Origin: Lepidodermella squamata | Lineage: Eukaryota; Gastrotricha | Assembly (NCBI GenBank): GCA_047495785.1 | Contig: JBLDXI010000009.1 | Location: forward strand, 3,844,001 to 3,908,000 | Direction of reading: 5' to 3' | Length of the DNA stretch: 64,000 bases | In this document: positions 11,274-24,000 of the stretch, one piece after another | How the letters are laid out: each line of letters starts with the position of its first letter | Position numbering within the stretch: position 1 is the first letter of the stretch | The notes under the pieces: generated by a model | What the model saw: the letters and a program-made list of their open reading frames with translations, nothing else | The model's database searches: none | What the model was told of the DNA's origin: nothing | Made by a program: the position numbers and the translations under genes

Positions 11274-12735
11274 ATGAGCTCTCACGATTCTGATTCTGAG
11301 AATGAGGAGGAGCCCACCATCGCCTCCGATGCGGTCGTGACCAAGTATAAAATGGCCGGAGACATCGTCAACGGTGAAATGATCTAGCTTTGATAATCGC
11401 GTTGTCTTAACTTGATTATGCAGGCATTCTGAAGAAAGTTGTTGAGCGATGTGTTGTCGGAGCTCATGCAAGCGAAATCTGCGAATTTGGAGACAACCTA
11501 CTTGCTGAAGAATTTGGTAAAGTTTACAAAAAGGACAAGGAAATGCTAAAAGGTAAGCATCTTATTGTAATAGATGGAGATTTAATTCCAAGAATTGTTT
11601 TTTTTTCAGGCATTGCTTTTCCAACTTGCATCTCCGTGAATAACTGCATTTGCCATTTCTCGCCCCTACGTGGCCAGACTGATTACACACTGGTTGAAGA
11701 CGATGTCGTGAAAATGTAGGTTTTACTTTGTTGACCAAATCGACTTATTATTTTCTTTTTGACAGTGAATTGGGCGGTCATATCGATGGCTTTGCTGCCC
11801 TTGTTGGCCACACCATTGTTGTTGGTGCCAGCAAAGAGCACCCCATTACTGGACGTCGCGCTGATGTCTTACTTGCGGCGCATCACTGTGCGGAGGCTGC
11901 CTTGCGCTTGATCAAGGCTGGTGGAAAGGACATTCAGGTCACCGAAGCTTGCCAGAAAATCACCTCAGCATTCAACTGCAATCCCGTCGAAGGTATTACG
12001 TCATTCCAGATTAACCAGCATGAAATCGAGGGAGAGAAGTACATCATCCTGAACCCCACCGAGGGTCAGAGGTTCGTTTTCTTCTATTGTATGAGGAATG
12101 GGATAATTCCACGATACGTTCTGTAGGAAAGATCACAGGCGTAGCGAATTTGAACAGCATGAAGTTTACGCCGTTGACTGCTTAATCACATCGGGCGAGG
12201 GCAAGTCTCGCCGCGAGGACACTCGGACCAATGTCTTCCGTCACAAAGAGGGCCTTAACTATCAGTTAAAGATGAAAGCTTCCAGACGTATGTATTTTTA
12301 ATAACGGAATTTGATCATCTATGGAGTTTGCTCTAAATAGAATTCTTTGCTGAGGTCGACAAGCGTTTTGGCAATATGGCCTTTTCTCTGCGTGCTTTTG
12401 AGGATGAAAAGAAGGCGCGCGTCGGTGTGATGGAATCAGTTAAACACGACCTGCTGTTGCCTTATGATGTCTTGTACGAAAAGGAGGGCGAATTCGTTGC
12501 CCAGTTTAAATTCACCGTCCTTTTGATGCCCAGCGGGCCTCTTCGGATTACTGGTCTCCCGGTCGACACTACCCTCTGCCAGTCCGGTTTCCAGGTCGAG
12601 GATCCCGACGTGAAGACGCTGCTGGCTCAACCTGTCAGTCTTCGCACTGTTGCGAAGAAGAACAAGAAAAAGAAGAAGAAGGAAGCTGCTGCTGGAGGTG
12701 CTGAGGTGAAGAGCGCAGCTGCTGCGGTTGTCTAA
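11274..12735 (+). CDS. PA2G4: Proliferation-associated protein 2G4 / EBP1 (aminopeptidase-fold, non-peptidase)
   Basis: Six exons (11274-11373, 11424-11552, 11610-11715, 11766-12071, 12127-12287, 12341-12735) total 398 residues; human PA2G4 has 394. PA2G4 has the methionine-aminopeptidase 'pita-bread' fold without the metal-binding residues. It binds ErbB3, structured RNA and ribosomes, and acts in ribosome biogenesis and IRES translation. Family hallmarks seen are the start [22 protein letters not shown], the segment [46 protein letters not shown] and [20 protein letters not shown]. The tail ends in a Lys run ([10 protein letters not shown]) followed by Ala/Gly/Val, as in orthologues, and likely serves nucleolar or RNA binding. 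Intron 1 follows the exon ending IVN, and one donor is GTTCGT. Confidence 0.93.
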
Positions 12736-13125
12736 GGTGCGATAAATCGAATTGCGGAAGCTACATAACAGATGCATTTGTTAACCGTGTCAGCTTTTAC
12801 ATCAACCAGACGCTGATGATCTGTTAAGGCGCTTGACTGTAGTCTAGAGCTTGTGTAGTGTTGAGTTAAGTGATTTCTGTTGTGCTAAAACATTCGTTCA
12901 ATCCAGGTGTCATTTTTTCTCTTCTCTTTTGTGTTGCGATGATAAAAAATGGAAACTATCTGTGCTGAAATGTCTATACAAAGTCTTATTCTTGGTCGGC
13001 TTTTATTAGGTCTTACTCTGTGACGGAAAAAATGAAATTAAACTAATAATTACTGAATATTTTTGCAATTTAGGAAGTTTAATTAATGGAATGATGGCAT
13101 TTACTCAGCATAAATCTTGACCGTT

Positions 13126-16100
13126 ATGGAGTCGAATCAAAATAGCGGCGACAACCCGGTTTCAGTCTCCGCCGCCTGCCGCATGTCACCGCCGATTATT
13201 GTTGATTCGAGCTCAGCTGGGGACGTAGCAAGCCACTCCTCTTCACCAACTGTTGCCCATGTACCTCGAAAAGCAGCCGGCAACCGGCCACCCCTCGCCA
13301 CCGCCAGTCAATCTTCGTCCATGTCGTCGAAAAGTGATCAGAAATCAGGAATGAGGCGGCTTGAAAAGCAGTCGGAGGTCGAAGATGCCGATGCTTTTCT
13401 TCACGAGCAGCATAAACACGACTTGAATGCGACCAGTCCGACTTCGCTTGGCGGAAATTTCCCGGAAGTTCCGCGGACGGTCGCCTCTTTAGATGTACCA
13501 GGTCGAGCGGCGTCTTTCGACAGTAGCTCGTTAACATCGAATGGATCATTACCAACCCCGCAAAATTCGATTGAAAAACAAAACAGTTTGGAGAGACCAG
13601 CCAGGCTGGGTTATTCGGAAAACAGCTCTCCCGCTATTTCTAGGGACAGTTCGACTGAATGCAACCCGTACACGGATTACACTGGTGCAGATCTCGAAGC
13701 ATTTATCCGCGGTCACCTTAATAAATCAGCCAAGGACCGCGAAGTTCTAATGAGTATCGAACAAAAGTTGAGTGATTTTGTGAAGCAGGGAAAAACGCAG
13801 TGTTACTCATTTCCGCAAATGTCCTCATACCACCGAATGTTTGTTCACCGCGTTTCGGCCTATTTCGGCCTCGACCATAACGTGGACCAAACTGGCAAGG
13901 CGGTAATCGTCAGTTTGACCCCGAATACCCGGGTGCCGGACTTCAAATTTCGAGATTTATGTTCTGACCTGCCGCCGTCCTCGAATCAAAATTCCGAGAC
14001 GAGGAAGTTGATTTTGAAACGGGACAGCTCGGACGACCAATCGAGACAGGCGAATATGGCGATGGAAAATACACTGGCCTTTGGTACGATGATGCATGGT
14101 GGCACGCCGGCGTCGAGTGGGGCCGGCTCGCCGCGCGCTGCCTCAGTCGACGGTTCTCTTTTTCCCGGTTCGGACGCGGCCGGCTTTGCGACGCGGAGTT
14201 TCGAAGAACGCGAGGCTGATTACCAAAAAGTTCGGCGGCGTATTTTTAATGAACAAGAGCAGTACACGCAACAGAGCGCGAATACCCTCGGTTCACCGTC
14301 GTCGCACCCTCAGTACCAAAATTGGGGCTCGACTGACCAGCCGCATATTGGACCTGGCCAGCAGTCGATTTCTGGGCCGTATATCGCTAAGGCGAACAGT
14401 TTTGGCGGGACTACGGTTCATCCGAGCTCGTCCGCGCAACGGGCGATACCGATCGGACAGGGCTCGACCCCACCCAATATCGCAACCTCGCCTTCTGGCC
14501 TCGGGACTCTCGTAATACCTCAGCAGCAGCAACAACGGGTGGCTCAACCGCCTAATTCGGGGCTTTTAGGTAATTTTTCGAGCTTCGTGGAATTTTTTAG
14601 TCCAGGTTTTAGCTATTTTACCTTGTTTACTGTAGACGCGTGGATTTTGGTCATTTTTTCTCGGCTCATTAATTTTTTTCGCACTCTGCACGGTGCACTC
14701 GCCACGTATCAAGTTTAATCAAATTTACCTGGCGTGGTAGCCATGCCAATTTGCTGCTATTTTTTTAATATGAAAAAAGCCTGACAAATGGACAAGTAGC
14801 AAGAATTATCCATGAATTATATGAGAATAGGATGTAAATACGCATCCGATTTTTTTATTTCGCCGAGTTGAGCTCTTTGAAAATGTAATTGAAGCAAACA
14901 TCACCTGAAATTTATGTTTACCAGAAATCAGAAAAATCTGAGTTCTGCTGACGTAAAATGATTGGTAAACAAATATTTTTCGAATTTTTTTGGTGACGTT
15001 GGTTTAGTTTAATTTTTGTTTACTTTCAGGTGTGCCATCGGGCGCGGTGTATGTGCTGGCGCCGAGCGTTGATTGCGTTACGGCTGGCAGCGTGGTGGTG
15101 AGTCCGCAGACTGGCGAGGCGTTTCTGAAACGGGCCGACGGCTCGTTGCAACCGGTAATACTAGGCGCGTCGCTCAGCCAGTCGCCGACGAACGCCGGCT
15201 CCCCGGTGCAAGCGGCGCCGAGCAATCAGCAGCAGGCGTACCAGCAGATGGCGCCGCCGCCCCCGCCGCCTCCTCCTCAAAACTCGCAACCCATTCTCTC
15301 GCGCTTTCTCGTGACCGCCGGCGACCAGCAGTACACGATCGTCGGGCAGTCGGCGGACGCGAACCTGCACGAAGTTCTCAATCGCCTATCGATAATCTCG
15401 CCGTCTGATCTCACGCAGCAGTACCAGCCCGGCTACCTGCAGCAGGCCCCCGTGCCCCCGCCCCCGCCTGTCCAGCAGCAGCCGCAAGGACAGCCGATCA
15501 TCCTAACCCCCGTGCAGGCTGTGCAACAGCCGCCGCCGGTGCAGAGCAACGGCTCGTACGCCGCCGCGCCGGTCGCCTCTTTCCAAATCTCAACGAACGG
15601 CCAGTATATCTACCAGGTCGCACCTACAACCTCATTGCTCACTGGACCTCCGCCTTCTAACCAACCTACTCAGGTATTTATACCACATTTTCCTCATTTA
15701 CATTCAAATTTCATGCTGATAACGTGTTTTGGTATCACGACAAAGCCATAATGTGATGTTGAAAAAAATCCGCCTTAAAATGATCATCTCCATTTTGCTC
15801 GCTTTTTCAGCTCATTTCAGTTTTTAGCATTTCCGTTCGCAAACTATGGGTTTTTTTCGATTTGTTAGGGTGGAGAGACGCATTCTAGCAGTCGAAAACT
15901 TGAAAATTCAAAATCTACAGGAAAAACTTATGGTGAAAGCTAAGAATAGTTTTTCTTCAAATCGGCACACTTCGCGATTTTTGGGATAATGCGGATAATT
16001 CGCTAAACCCAATTTTCACCCGTTCACGGTCATATAATTTACTCATCCAAGCTTGACGTGTCTTTTGCGTCATTTTCTATCCAAAAATTATGGGTGTGAA

Positions 16101-17434
16101 GACTAAAATAATTTAATGGCTTCTGAGATTTTCCTGGGAAAATTCTGCATGATAAAAATGGATAAATTAACTCAATCGTTTTGATTTTCTCCCCGACTAT
16201 TTGCGTCTTTGCTAAGTCTTTAAAGCTATTTGAATCAGTGGATTCTAGCCTGTGTCTGTGTTTCTCGGTAAATTTAATTCTGTCAAGCGCAATTACGAAT
16301 CATCAGACCCACACCTGAGGAGGAGTGTGGGTGAAAAAAGTGTAACAGATCAAATTAAAGTGGACAAAAACATTTGCGGCTTGATTAATTGGATTTGACT
16401 TGATATTTTGCAGTCACCTGATGTCGGCTCGCCGCAAATGGGAAACGGTCCCGACGGAGCGTCGCCTCAGGCCACGCAGTGCTGGATCCTCGCGAACCCG
16501 CCGCCGCCTGGCAGTGGCGCGTCCGATGCGGGGCCGCGCCCTGTCATCATCCTGCCGACGTACGCTGCCTCGCCTTACCCGCCTCAACCCGGCCAGCCTC
16601 AACCCGGTGGCGCGTCCGTGGTGCAACCCGGCCAACAGGCGCCGCCTCAAAACCAAGCACAAGGTATACTATACCTAAAAAATGCGTCGAAAAATTCGAA
16701 TGAATAATTAAATGAATCCAATATTGAGCGAGAAGACATAGCTAAATAATTAATAAGAGGCTCTTATACTCAATTTGAGAGACGTAGTGGAAGAATGAAA
16801 TCTCAGCTATTGGTAGGCTGAAGAAACTCAGCCGCATGTCCATTTGCCCCAGATTCAATCGATGTTTTTCACATTTACGCCCCCTGGATCCTGTCCGAAT
16901 TGGGCGAAATGAAAAAATCGACTACTTTTTTTAGCGAGTGGTTTTTGTCATCATCTTCGAACTCAGCGTAAAGTAAACCCCCGCACGAAATTCACGTAAA
17001 TAATTAACCACACCAGGCATTGCTGAGTTCTGGAATCAGGGTGTACTCGATCTTAGCTCACTCGCTCTGGCGCTAATTGACGTGGGTAGAACTATCGATT
17101 TTACGTGTTTTTTTTCCCATTGTTTGTTTTGTCGTCTGACGCATGTTGTGTTTTTTTCCGAGCAGGTATCGATCCGAATGGTTACGCCCGCGGCCAGCAA
17201 CGCGTCTACGGCGTGTATGAACAACCTCAGCAGCAGCAACAACAACAAGCGGTGTCGCAATCGCAACAGCAGCAATCTCAGCAGTCGCAGACCATTCGCG
17301 CCTTTGCGGCTGCGAACCCACCGCCGCCGGTGCCGCCGCGCCACGGCGGCGCCCACCAGCGATCGGCCGTGAGTAACATGCCTCAGCAATTCATCACCAA
17401 CGCGAGTAACCTCAACTCGCTCGGCAACGAATGA
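13126..17434 (+). CDS. R3H-SUZ domain RNA-binding protein (R3HDM1/ARPP21/encore family)
   Basis: Exons 13126-14569, 15030-15673, 16414-16663 and 17166-17434 give 868 residues. An R3H domain lies at about residues 190-275, with the signature SYHRMFVHRVSAYFGLDHNV. A SUZ-like segment follows (KLILKRDSS) and the repeat-like EREADYQKVRRRIF appears further on. These together define the R3HDM/ARPP21/Drosophila encore family, cytoplasmic proteins that bind mRNA or the 5' region of transcripts. The rest is low-complexity: Ser-rich N-terminus, then Pro-, Gln- and Gly-rich exons, including a run of prolines at about 15250 and CAG-type Gln runs near 14521 and 17225. Introns 1 and 2 (460 and 740 bp) are long for this window. 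The start is the ATG giving MESNQNSGD; no in-frame upstream ATG exists. Confidence 0.88.
15765..15778 (+). promoter_or_regulatory. AAAATCCGCCTTAA motif, copy in R3H gene intron
   Basis: Exact 14-mer inside the 740-bp second intron of the R3H gene, same strand as the gene and about 90 bp after the donor. Confidence 0.35.
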
Positions 17435-19427
17435 CACAAAATACGGGCGTCGAGGCACGCGAGTGAAATGAATAAAATAGTTTTTTGTCGGTTTAATTTC
17501 ACGTCAGGTGCTCTCCCAATATTCAAGATGGAAGCGTAAAATAATTTCAGGTGGATTTTTTTGAAAATATTAGTGCAATGAGTGTTGAAGTGTGGGAGCT
17601 CTGAAAAGTATTTTGAAGTTGGATAAAAGTCTCTCACCCTTAATACAAATGTTATTTAGCTGCGAATGATCTTCTAGTCCAAATACTATGTTATATTGAC
17701 CTTTCAAGCGCAATTTTTTCCTCTCTCTCTTTCTGTTTTACGATCATACCTCCTTCTCACTTGTCAAATTGTCCTGTAATGAAATTCTACCTACATAAAA
17801 TCGGCCATGACATTGCTGAGCTGAGAATCTGACGCAAACAAACAATTAACCAAAACAACAATTTCACCTGTCATTGTGCCACCTTAATAAATGTTGAGTT
17901 TTGAGATTAGCTTTATATAATATAGTAGAATCCTCGTTTTTATTTGAATTCAGAATGACATACAAAATTACAGACCTATTTATTCGCTCTCTCTCTAATC
18001 AATCGATCGTTTCTTTCACTTGTTGGCTATTGAACGAACACGGAAATATTACATACCACTGACCAATAGCCTTCGTTGTTCCTAGACAAATGTAAATTAT
18101 TTAAAAATTAGAATGAGCAAATAAATTAGGCGAAAATTAGCTAAAAACTTGATTTTACGTGGTATATTTTCAAAAATTCTCTTGATTTTTTTTCTCGGAA
18201 ATAACTGATTTTATCGTCACTCACTCATCGAGAGTAACTGTACATTTGATTTCTTTCCGCGTCGAACAAAACTGAAATTGTGTGCTGTGTTCTTTTTCAT
18301 TTTCATCAGCAAGTGTGTTCGAAATCATTTTTTCCCCATGTTACTCGTGACCCTTGTTGTTCTTGTCTGATGTTGCAGAAAATTATGAGCGTTTTTCTTG
18401 CTTAGATTATACAGAGATGATGGATGGATGTATACTTACTCAACGAAGTGTTCAATTCGGCTAAAACAGTGTCAGAAGAGAAAAATTATTGTTACATATG
18501 AATTGAATATATTATTCTTATCATTAATATTATGACTCGAGATGCTGATGTGCAAAGTATAAGGAGAATAAATTATGAGTTGATCACCGATGAATTTACG
18601 TGTTTTCGCGGGGATGAACCGTTATGAAAAAAGTTAAAAGAACCTGACATGAATTCGTGGAATGAAAGCAGGGCGAAAAACCTGGCGACCATTGCGATCT
18701 AATTGTTCAAAGTAGGACTGTCGGGCATTGCGAAAAATCGAAGGCGGCAAGATAAAGACCTTTGAGTGGGGTACGGTTGGATAGCCTAGGAAAAAGCTAA
18801 AGCGGATCACTGCATTTTATATTAGAAATGACAGGCGGGGTACGGCCCCTTTTCTCAGCGTGCGACTGGGCGTGCCGAAGTCGCCCTACTTTTGCATACC
18901 TATGTCATTTAGGCTAATGCGAATTGGGTTCATCACGACTGATTTATGAGATCAAAATGGAAACAGCATGCATGCGATTCTCAGTTTTAGCCCAATCAAG
19001 AAACATGATATCCAAAGGTACATCACTTGTTACCTTTTCGTCACGATTTTTGCCAGTTCCGAGCCGCATGTTTACGCGGCCCTTAAAAGACTTCAAATTC
19101 TGACCGAGATAAGACGCTTTCATCTATTCATCGCCCATCTTGTTTACCAGCAAGTTCGAGAAATTAAACATTATCTCCGAACCGCCCACCCTGCAAAATG
19201 AACTCACTGAACTCAGAAATCGCAAATGAACTGGTGGGAACATAACACTGTGGGAACAGAAACACCTGCTACATGATTCACCTCACGGAATCGCGTATAA
19301 TTTACTTTATTTTCGTAATAGGTTACTTCCGGAACCTTTCCACAGTATAATAATAACAAGGAAGAGAGAAAAATAGCAGGTACATATTCCGAAACCAGGT
19401 TTGTTTTTGAAAGATAGCGGATCCATT
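17435..19427. other. Convergent 3' region between the R3H gene and syntaxin-18
   Basis: About 2 kb lie between two convergent genes. The left part is AT-rich 3' UTR-like DNA with AATAAA-type words (for example near 17471). A small open frame at 18968-19201 has no recognisable family, no splice partner and a start in AT-rich DNA, so I do not call it a gene. Confidence 0.4.
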
Positions 19428-20720
19428 TTAATCATTGTACCAGTCGATGAAAAGCAGCGACATGGTCATGACAATGAGGAAGAAGAGCAGCCAAACGCGA
19501 ACACCGGCCCGGCTTTTCATCGCCGTTTTGATCTCCTCATTTGCGAGGCGAACGTCCTCGGAGCTGGAAACGGCTTTTGTAACGATATTTTCGATCATTT
19601 CTTCCTGACTGAGAATTTTTTCGGTCAGGGCCGATTGAAGACGGCCAATTTCTAGCACTTGACCTTCAACCTGACGAACTTCAGCAGTCATTCCGAGTAG
19701 CTCTTCGAACAGTTGCTCGTTCTCAGCAGCAAACTGAAGAAAATTTAAAAAGATTGAGATGAATTAACCCATGAATTAAAGAAGAAATTAAAAATTACCA
19801 TTTGCTCTTCAGCTGCGCTGATTGTTGGCGATTGAGGATGCTCGACTTGATACAGGTCGGTCTGGAAATTGTCTAAAATTTGAAACGCAGATGTTTGTTT
19901 TTTCAGTCACGAAATCATGACAAAGCCGCCCTGTGTGTTTGAGGAAAGCAATAAAATTCGAATAAATCTGAATTTGATTGTTAGGCGGTTTTCTGTTAAT
20001 TTGATGCAAGCTTGTGAAATTCTACACGTTTTTGTTCCTAATCGAAATAAATCGGAAGACTCACCTATCCGAACAAGTTTCGCCGAATTTTGCACAATGC
20101 GAGCGTTCTTCTTCTTCTCGACCTGATACCGCAGCCTGATAGCCTTCTGCTCACTCAGCTCGTTGCACACATTTTTGAGATAGGTTCGAAGTAGCGAAAC
20201 AACAGCTAAGCGGTGGTCGTAGAACTGGCCTGATGTTAGCGGCAACCCGGTTTGCTCGTGGCTCGGGTCGTCCTCAACAGCCCGCGATGACACGTTCATT
20301 TCAAGGAGCTGCAACAACCGATTGCACGACATGACCATCTCATCGGCTTGAGCATCCATCGCATCACGGTCTTTTTCCGTCAGAGGAGACGGGTAAGGAC
20401 TAGCAGGAAAAAATTAAAATAAATTCGAAATAAAATGAAAAAATCTACCTTAAAAAATCTAGATATTCAGGCTTCCGATCTGTAAGCATTTTTCGAAGTT
20501 TGCCAACGAAATTCACCTTGGAAAAATATTGATGAAATAAATTTGGAAATTTGAATGAAGAGTTTCTTACAATATCGTTGGCCTTATTTACAAATTCAGT
20601 TCTGCGAGGTCTGTGCGGGAAAATATCTGGTTTGTTGGCATCAGTCGAAGTCATTGTCGCCACCTCAACCGCCAGGCGCTTGCAATGGGCCCGAAATAAA
20701 TTAGTAATTTCAGCCGGCAT
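19428..20720 (-). CDS. STX18: Syntaxin-18 (ER Qa-SNARE)
   Basis: Five exons (20720-20571, 20516-20449, 20399-20065, 19872-19799, 19733-19428) give 310 residues; human STX18 has 335. Syntaxin-18/Ufe1 is the ER-resident Qa-SNARE that receives Golgi-to-ER COPI vesicles. N-terminal features include TEFVNKANDIVNFVGKLRKM and PEYLD, followed by a helical Habc-like section with Arg/Lys-rich KKKNARIV. The final exon carries the Qa-SNARE heptads (ENEQLFEELLGMTAEVRQVE...QSALTEKILSQEEMIENI) and ends in one hydrophobic tail anchor (WLLFFLIVMTMSLLFIDWY). The tail anchor fits ER insertion. Intron positions were set so all joins stay in frame. Confidence 0.88.
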
Positions 20721-21043
20721 TCTTCTAGAAAAAACCAAAAACTTAAATTATTATCGCGCGAGAAATGTCGTAGGTAATTTATTATTCTTTTCTCTTTTAC
20801 GTTCAGTTATAGAAACAACAATTACAAAAACAGACGAAATACATGGAATGAGCAGTTAGCATACTGAAATTTCTGCAAATATCACGACCAAAAGTAGTTA
20901 TCATCAACTGAAATAAGCGCCTAATAGAAAATCAAAACCGGAGTTTCAAATGTTACATCTCATCCACATGTTACAAATCATGTATTTTTTAAGGTGGCTA
21001 AATTACGTATCAATACTAATAAGTGCGTAGGAAGAAAGAATTT

Positions 21044-24000
21044 TCAACGGGACGAAGCGCCAGTGGCACTTTGAGACGACGCGCTGCTCAGCGTTGTCTC
21101 GGACTGCGAGGCGCCTGGTGGTCGCTGGTTCGAGGCCGGGGGTCGTTGCAACGGGACACCCGTGGCGGGTCGAACTTGGGCAACGGCCGGTTTGTTAATC
21201 GGCGGGACAACAGTGCGGCCGCCGGGCGGTCGGACGATTTTCTGGTTAGCCGCAGCGGCTTGCTGCAGCATTGACGACAACAGGCCGGCTGAACCCATCC
21301 CGGCGGCGCCCATCGCTGCGTTTTGATTCAGCATGGCGTCGCGTTCGTACGGCGCGTACTGGCGAATTGCGGACATGGCGCTGTTTCGCTGTTGCGCGGC
21401 GAGGTTCAGCTGCGGCGGGACTAGGGCCTGTCTGGCGGCGTTTGCTTGAGCCAACATCGAACGCATCACTTGATCGGCCGTAAATTGACCGTTCGACGAA
21501 GCCGCAATCTAAGAATACACGATACAGGATATTTAAAGACAAAGTCATGGAATTATTTTTCCGAGTAAACTTGTAAGAATGCTACAGCGAATCCGTTTTA
21601 GCCTTCGTAAATCCTCAGTTTTTATTTATTTTTTTTTGAAAATTTTGGTTGAAACTATTACTGAGCTAGCAGAGTCTAGCACTGGGACAAACCAGAAGTG
21701 CCATGTGGCGACACAAATGTCCCCGGGGCTGTGGAAGTAGTGGAACTGCAGTGGAACTACCACCCCTAGTGCGCCAGCAATTCACTGATGACTTCCTCAA
21801 GATGATCGCCCACGACTTTCAGCCCTTCTCCATTGTTAATGATCTGGGTTTTATTTCGATGATGGATAGTGCTCTCCGCATTGCGGCTGAATACCGTGGT
21901 ATCGCTGCGAAAAATTTAATTCCCGAGGCAACAGCGCTGCATCGCCTCGCTGCTGAATGTCGCAAGGTGGTACGGAGCATGGAGCAGAAAGCTGTCTTGG
22001 GTTCCAGTTATACGTCAGATATGTGGACGGATGACAACAACAAGGTAACTTAATTTCCCATGGGGCCTTCAATTTAGAGTTACATTTAACAGGACAAGTT
22101 AATAACTATTACAGGCCACTTCGCGACAGTAGAGGCTTGAACTAAATCCAGCTCAGTTTCAATCACTTTCCAGAATCTGCGACTATAGCCGCTGTTAGCG
22201 AGTACATCCAGGCAAAGGTGCCGGCCAATGCTCTGGGTATAAGCGATGTGGTTTACTACCGTGTTCTTTGATCGCTAAGGTGTATAGAAAAGGTCCATTT
22301 ATTTATATCGCCCATCAGGTTGAACCATTGCTGTAACCGACAAAGGTTCCAATTTCGCGCTTGGCTCAGATTCCGATATTGCGCAGGTTTTCTGTGGCCC
22401 TTATGGTGTGCACCTTACTATCAAATGGATGATCAAGGAGGGCGGCCCCATTGTAACTGAACGGGTATGGAATCGAGATGCGAAAAATGTCGTGAAATTG
22501 TTACCCCATGATTAATTCAATTTATTTTTATTACGTCAGGTAATTGCCATTGTTAGGCAGTCAGATGTCGCGCACCAGCTGGAATACAAGGTCAAACGCT
22601 CTGTGAAACCCGCTGGTCGTATCTGTATGACTCTCTGCGCTCGATCTACGATAACTACGACCGATTAGTGACTATTCTTCACGCGAAGGAACAACGTGAC
22701 TTGATGGATGTGCATCGCAGCCTGAGGAAAACGGATATCGAAAAACTGATGGCATTCCTATTGCCACTTATCGAGTATGCTGTCATGTAAATTGGAGACA
22801 AATCGTTCTGGTATAAAACAGGATTACCTTGGAGAAGTGGATGTTCCCACGTTTCACCGCGTGTTGGTCACTAAAAAATTCCTGCAAATTCATCTGTCGC
22901 GGCCGGCAGTAGACGAAATCCAAGCTGTGCGAGACATGCTTAAGGTGCGCAAACGTAAAATTAGTTCATTTCTTCATTTCTTGGCTAAACTCTGCAGCAG
23001 GAGCTGGACAAGTATCTGGCCATGACGGCTCCTCTAAAAATCGATGATCTGCTCAACTGGTGGTGGGAGAAGCGCTATACTTGGCCCACACTGGCGTATG
23101 TCGCTGTTCTGTTGCTACAAACTCCGGCTTCTTCATTGCGCGTATTATAGGCTGGTCTTGGTCCTTCTGCTCATCGCTTAAATATTGCCGGCTAAATGCG
23201 TTTTCCAACAGATGACCCAGAAAACACGAAGCTAGACTATTCCTTAAAACAACGGCAAGAGAATGCTCTCCAATTGGACCCCATATTGTATCCTACTATG
23301 TTTTTTCTCCGAACTCGTTTTGAGTGCTTTTCGAAGTCTAGTATCTTTGAAAGTTCTAAATCTTTACAGTTCAAAGGAAAAGTCTTTTTAATAAATTATT
23401 TGTAGTTTTTGGTCAATCTTGCAACATTACTTTTATGCGAAAATCGCTCTCGCCTTAAAAAGATTTGGCTTTCAGAATATCGCTTTCAGAATACCCAGAA
23501 ATGTCTGAAAATGTATCGGCTGGATATCATCACCCAGCTTGCAATCGTGGATTTTGACCACTCCAAGTCCCAGCTCAATTTGATGACTAACATGCTGATC
23601 GAATCGAGTAGGACAATTTCATATAAGTTCAATTGGACCCATACTGATTTATCTGGAATTTCAATAACCAATCCCGAAATCCCGTCATAATGGCGGCGCT
23701 GGATTATGACCGTGCTGGCCGGATTCTGATTCGTGAATCATTTGAGCATATTTGGTGTTTGCCCCGCAATCCATCGAATAGGTTCGATTCAAAGAGGGCG
23801 CCCACTATTTTTAGGAAATTATTTGGAAACTTGGTTATGCCGCTTTTGCACGCCGGGTTCCGACTTCAGATTTTTCGAATGCTGACATGGATGGTGGCGA
23901 TTTGAAAACGTTGGCGGATATATCTGCAATCATGCTTCAGCATGGTTTCATCGACAAACTTTGGCAGCGAAGAGCGATTTTTATTGACATTTTGCTCGAG

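Noticed and set aside
13196-14547. Several minus- and alternative-frame ORFs over the R3H gene's first exon
   Set aside because: They are shadows of a strongly biased Ser/Pro/Gln coding exon; the plus frame has the R3H motif and proper splice sites.
14521-17300. CAG/CAA repeats suspected as an expanded microsatellite
   Set aside because: They lie in frame within exons of the R3H gene, where Gln-rich tracts are usual for the family, and runs are short and interrupted.
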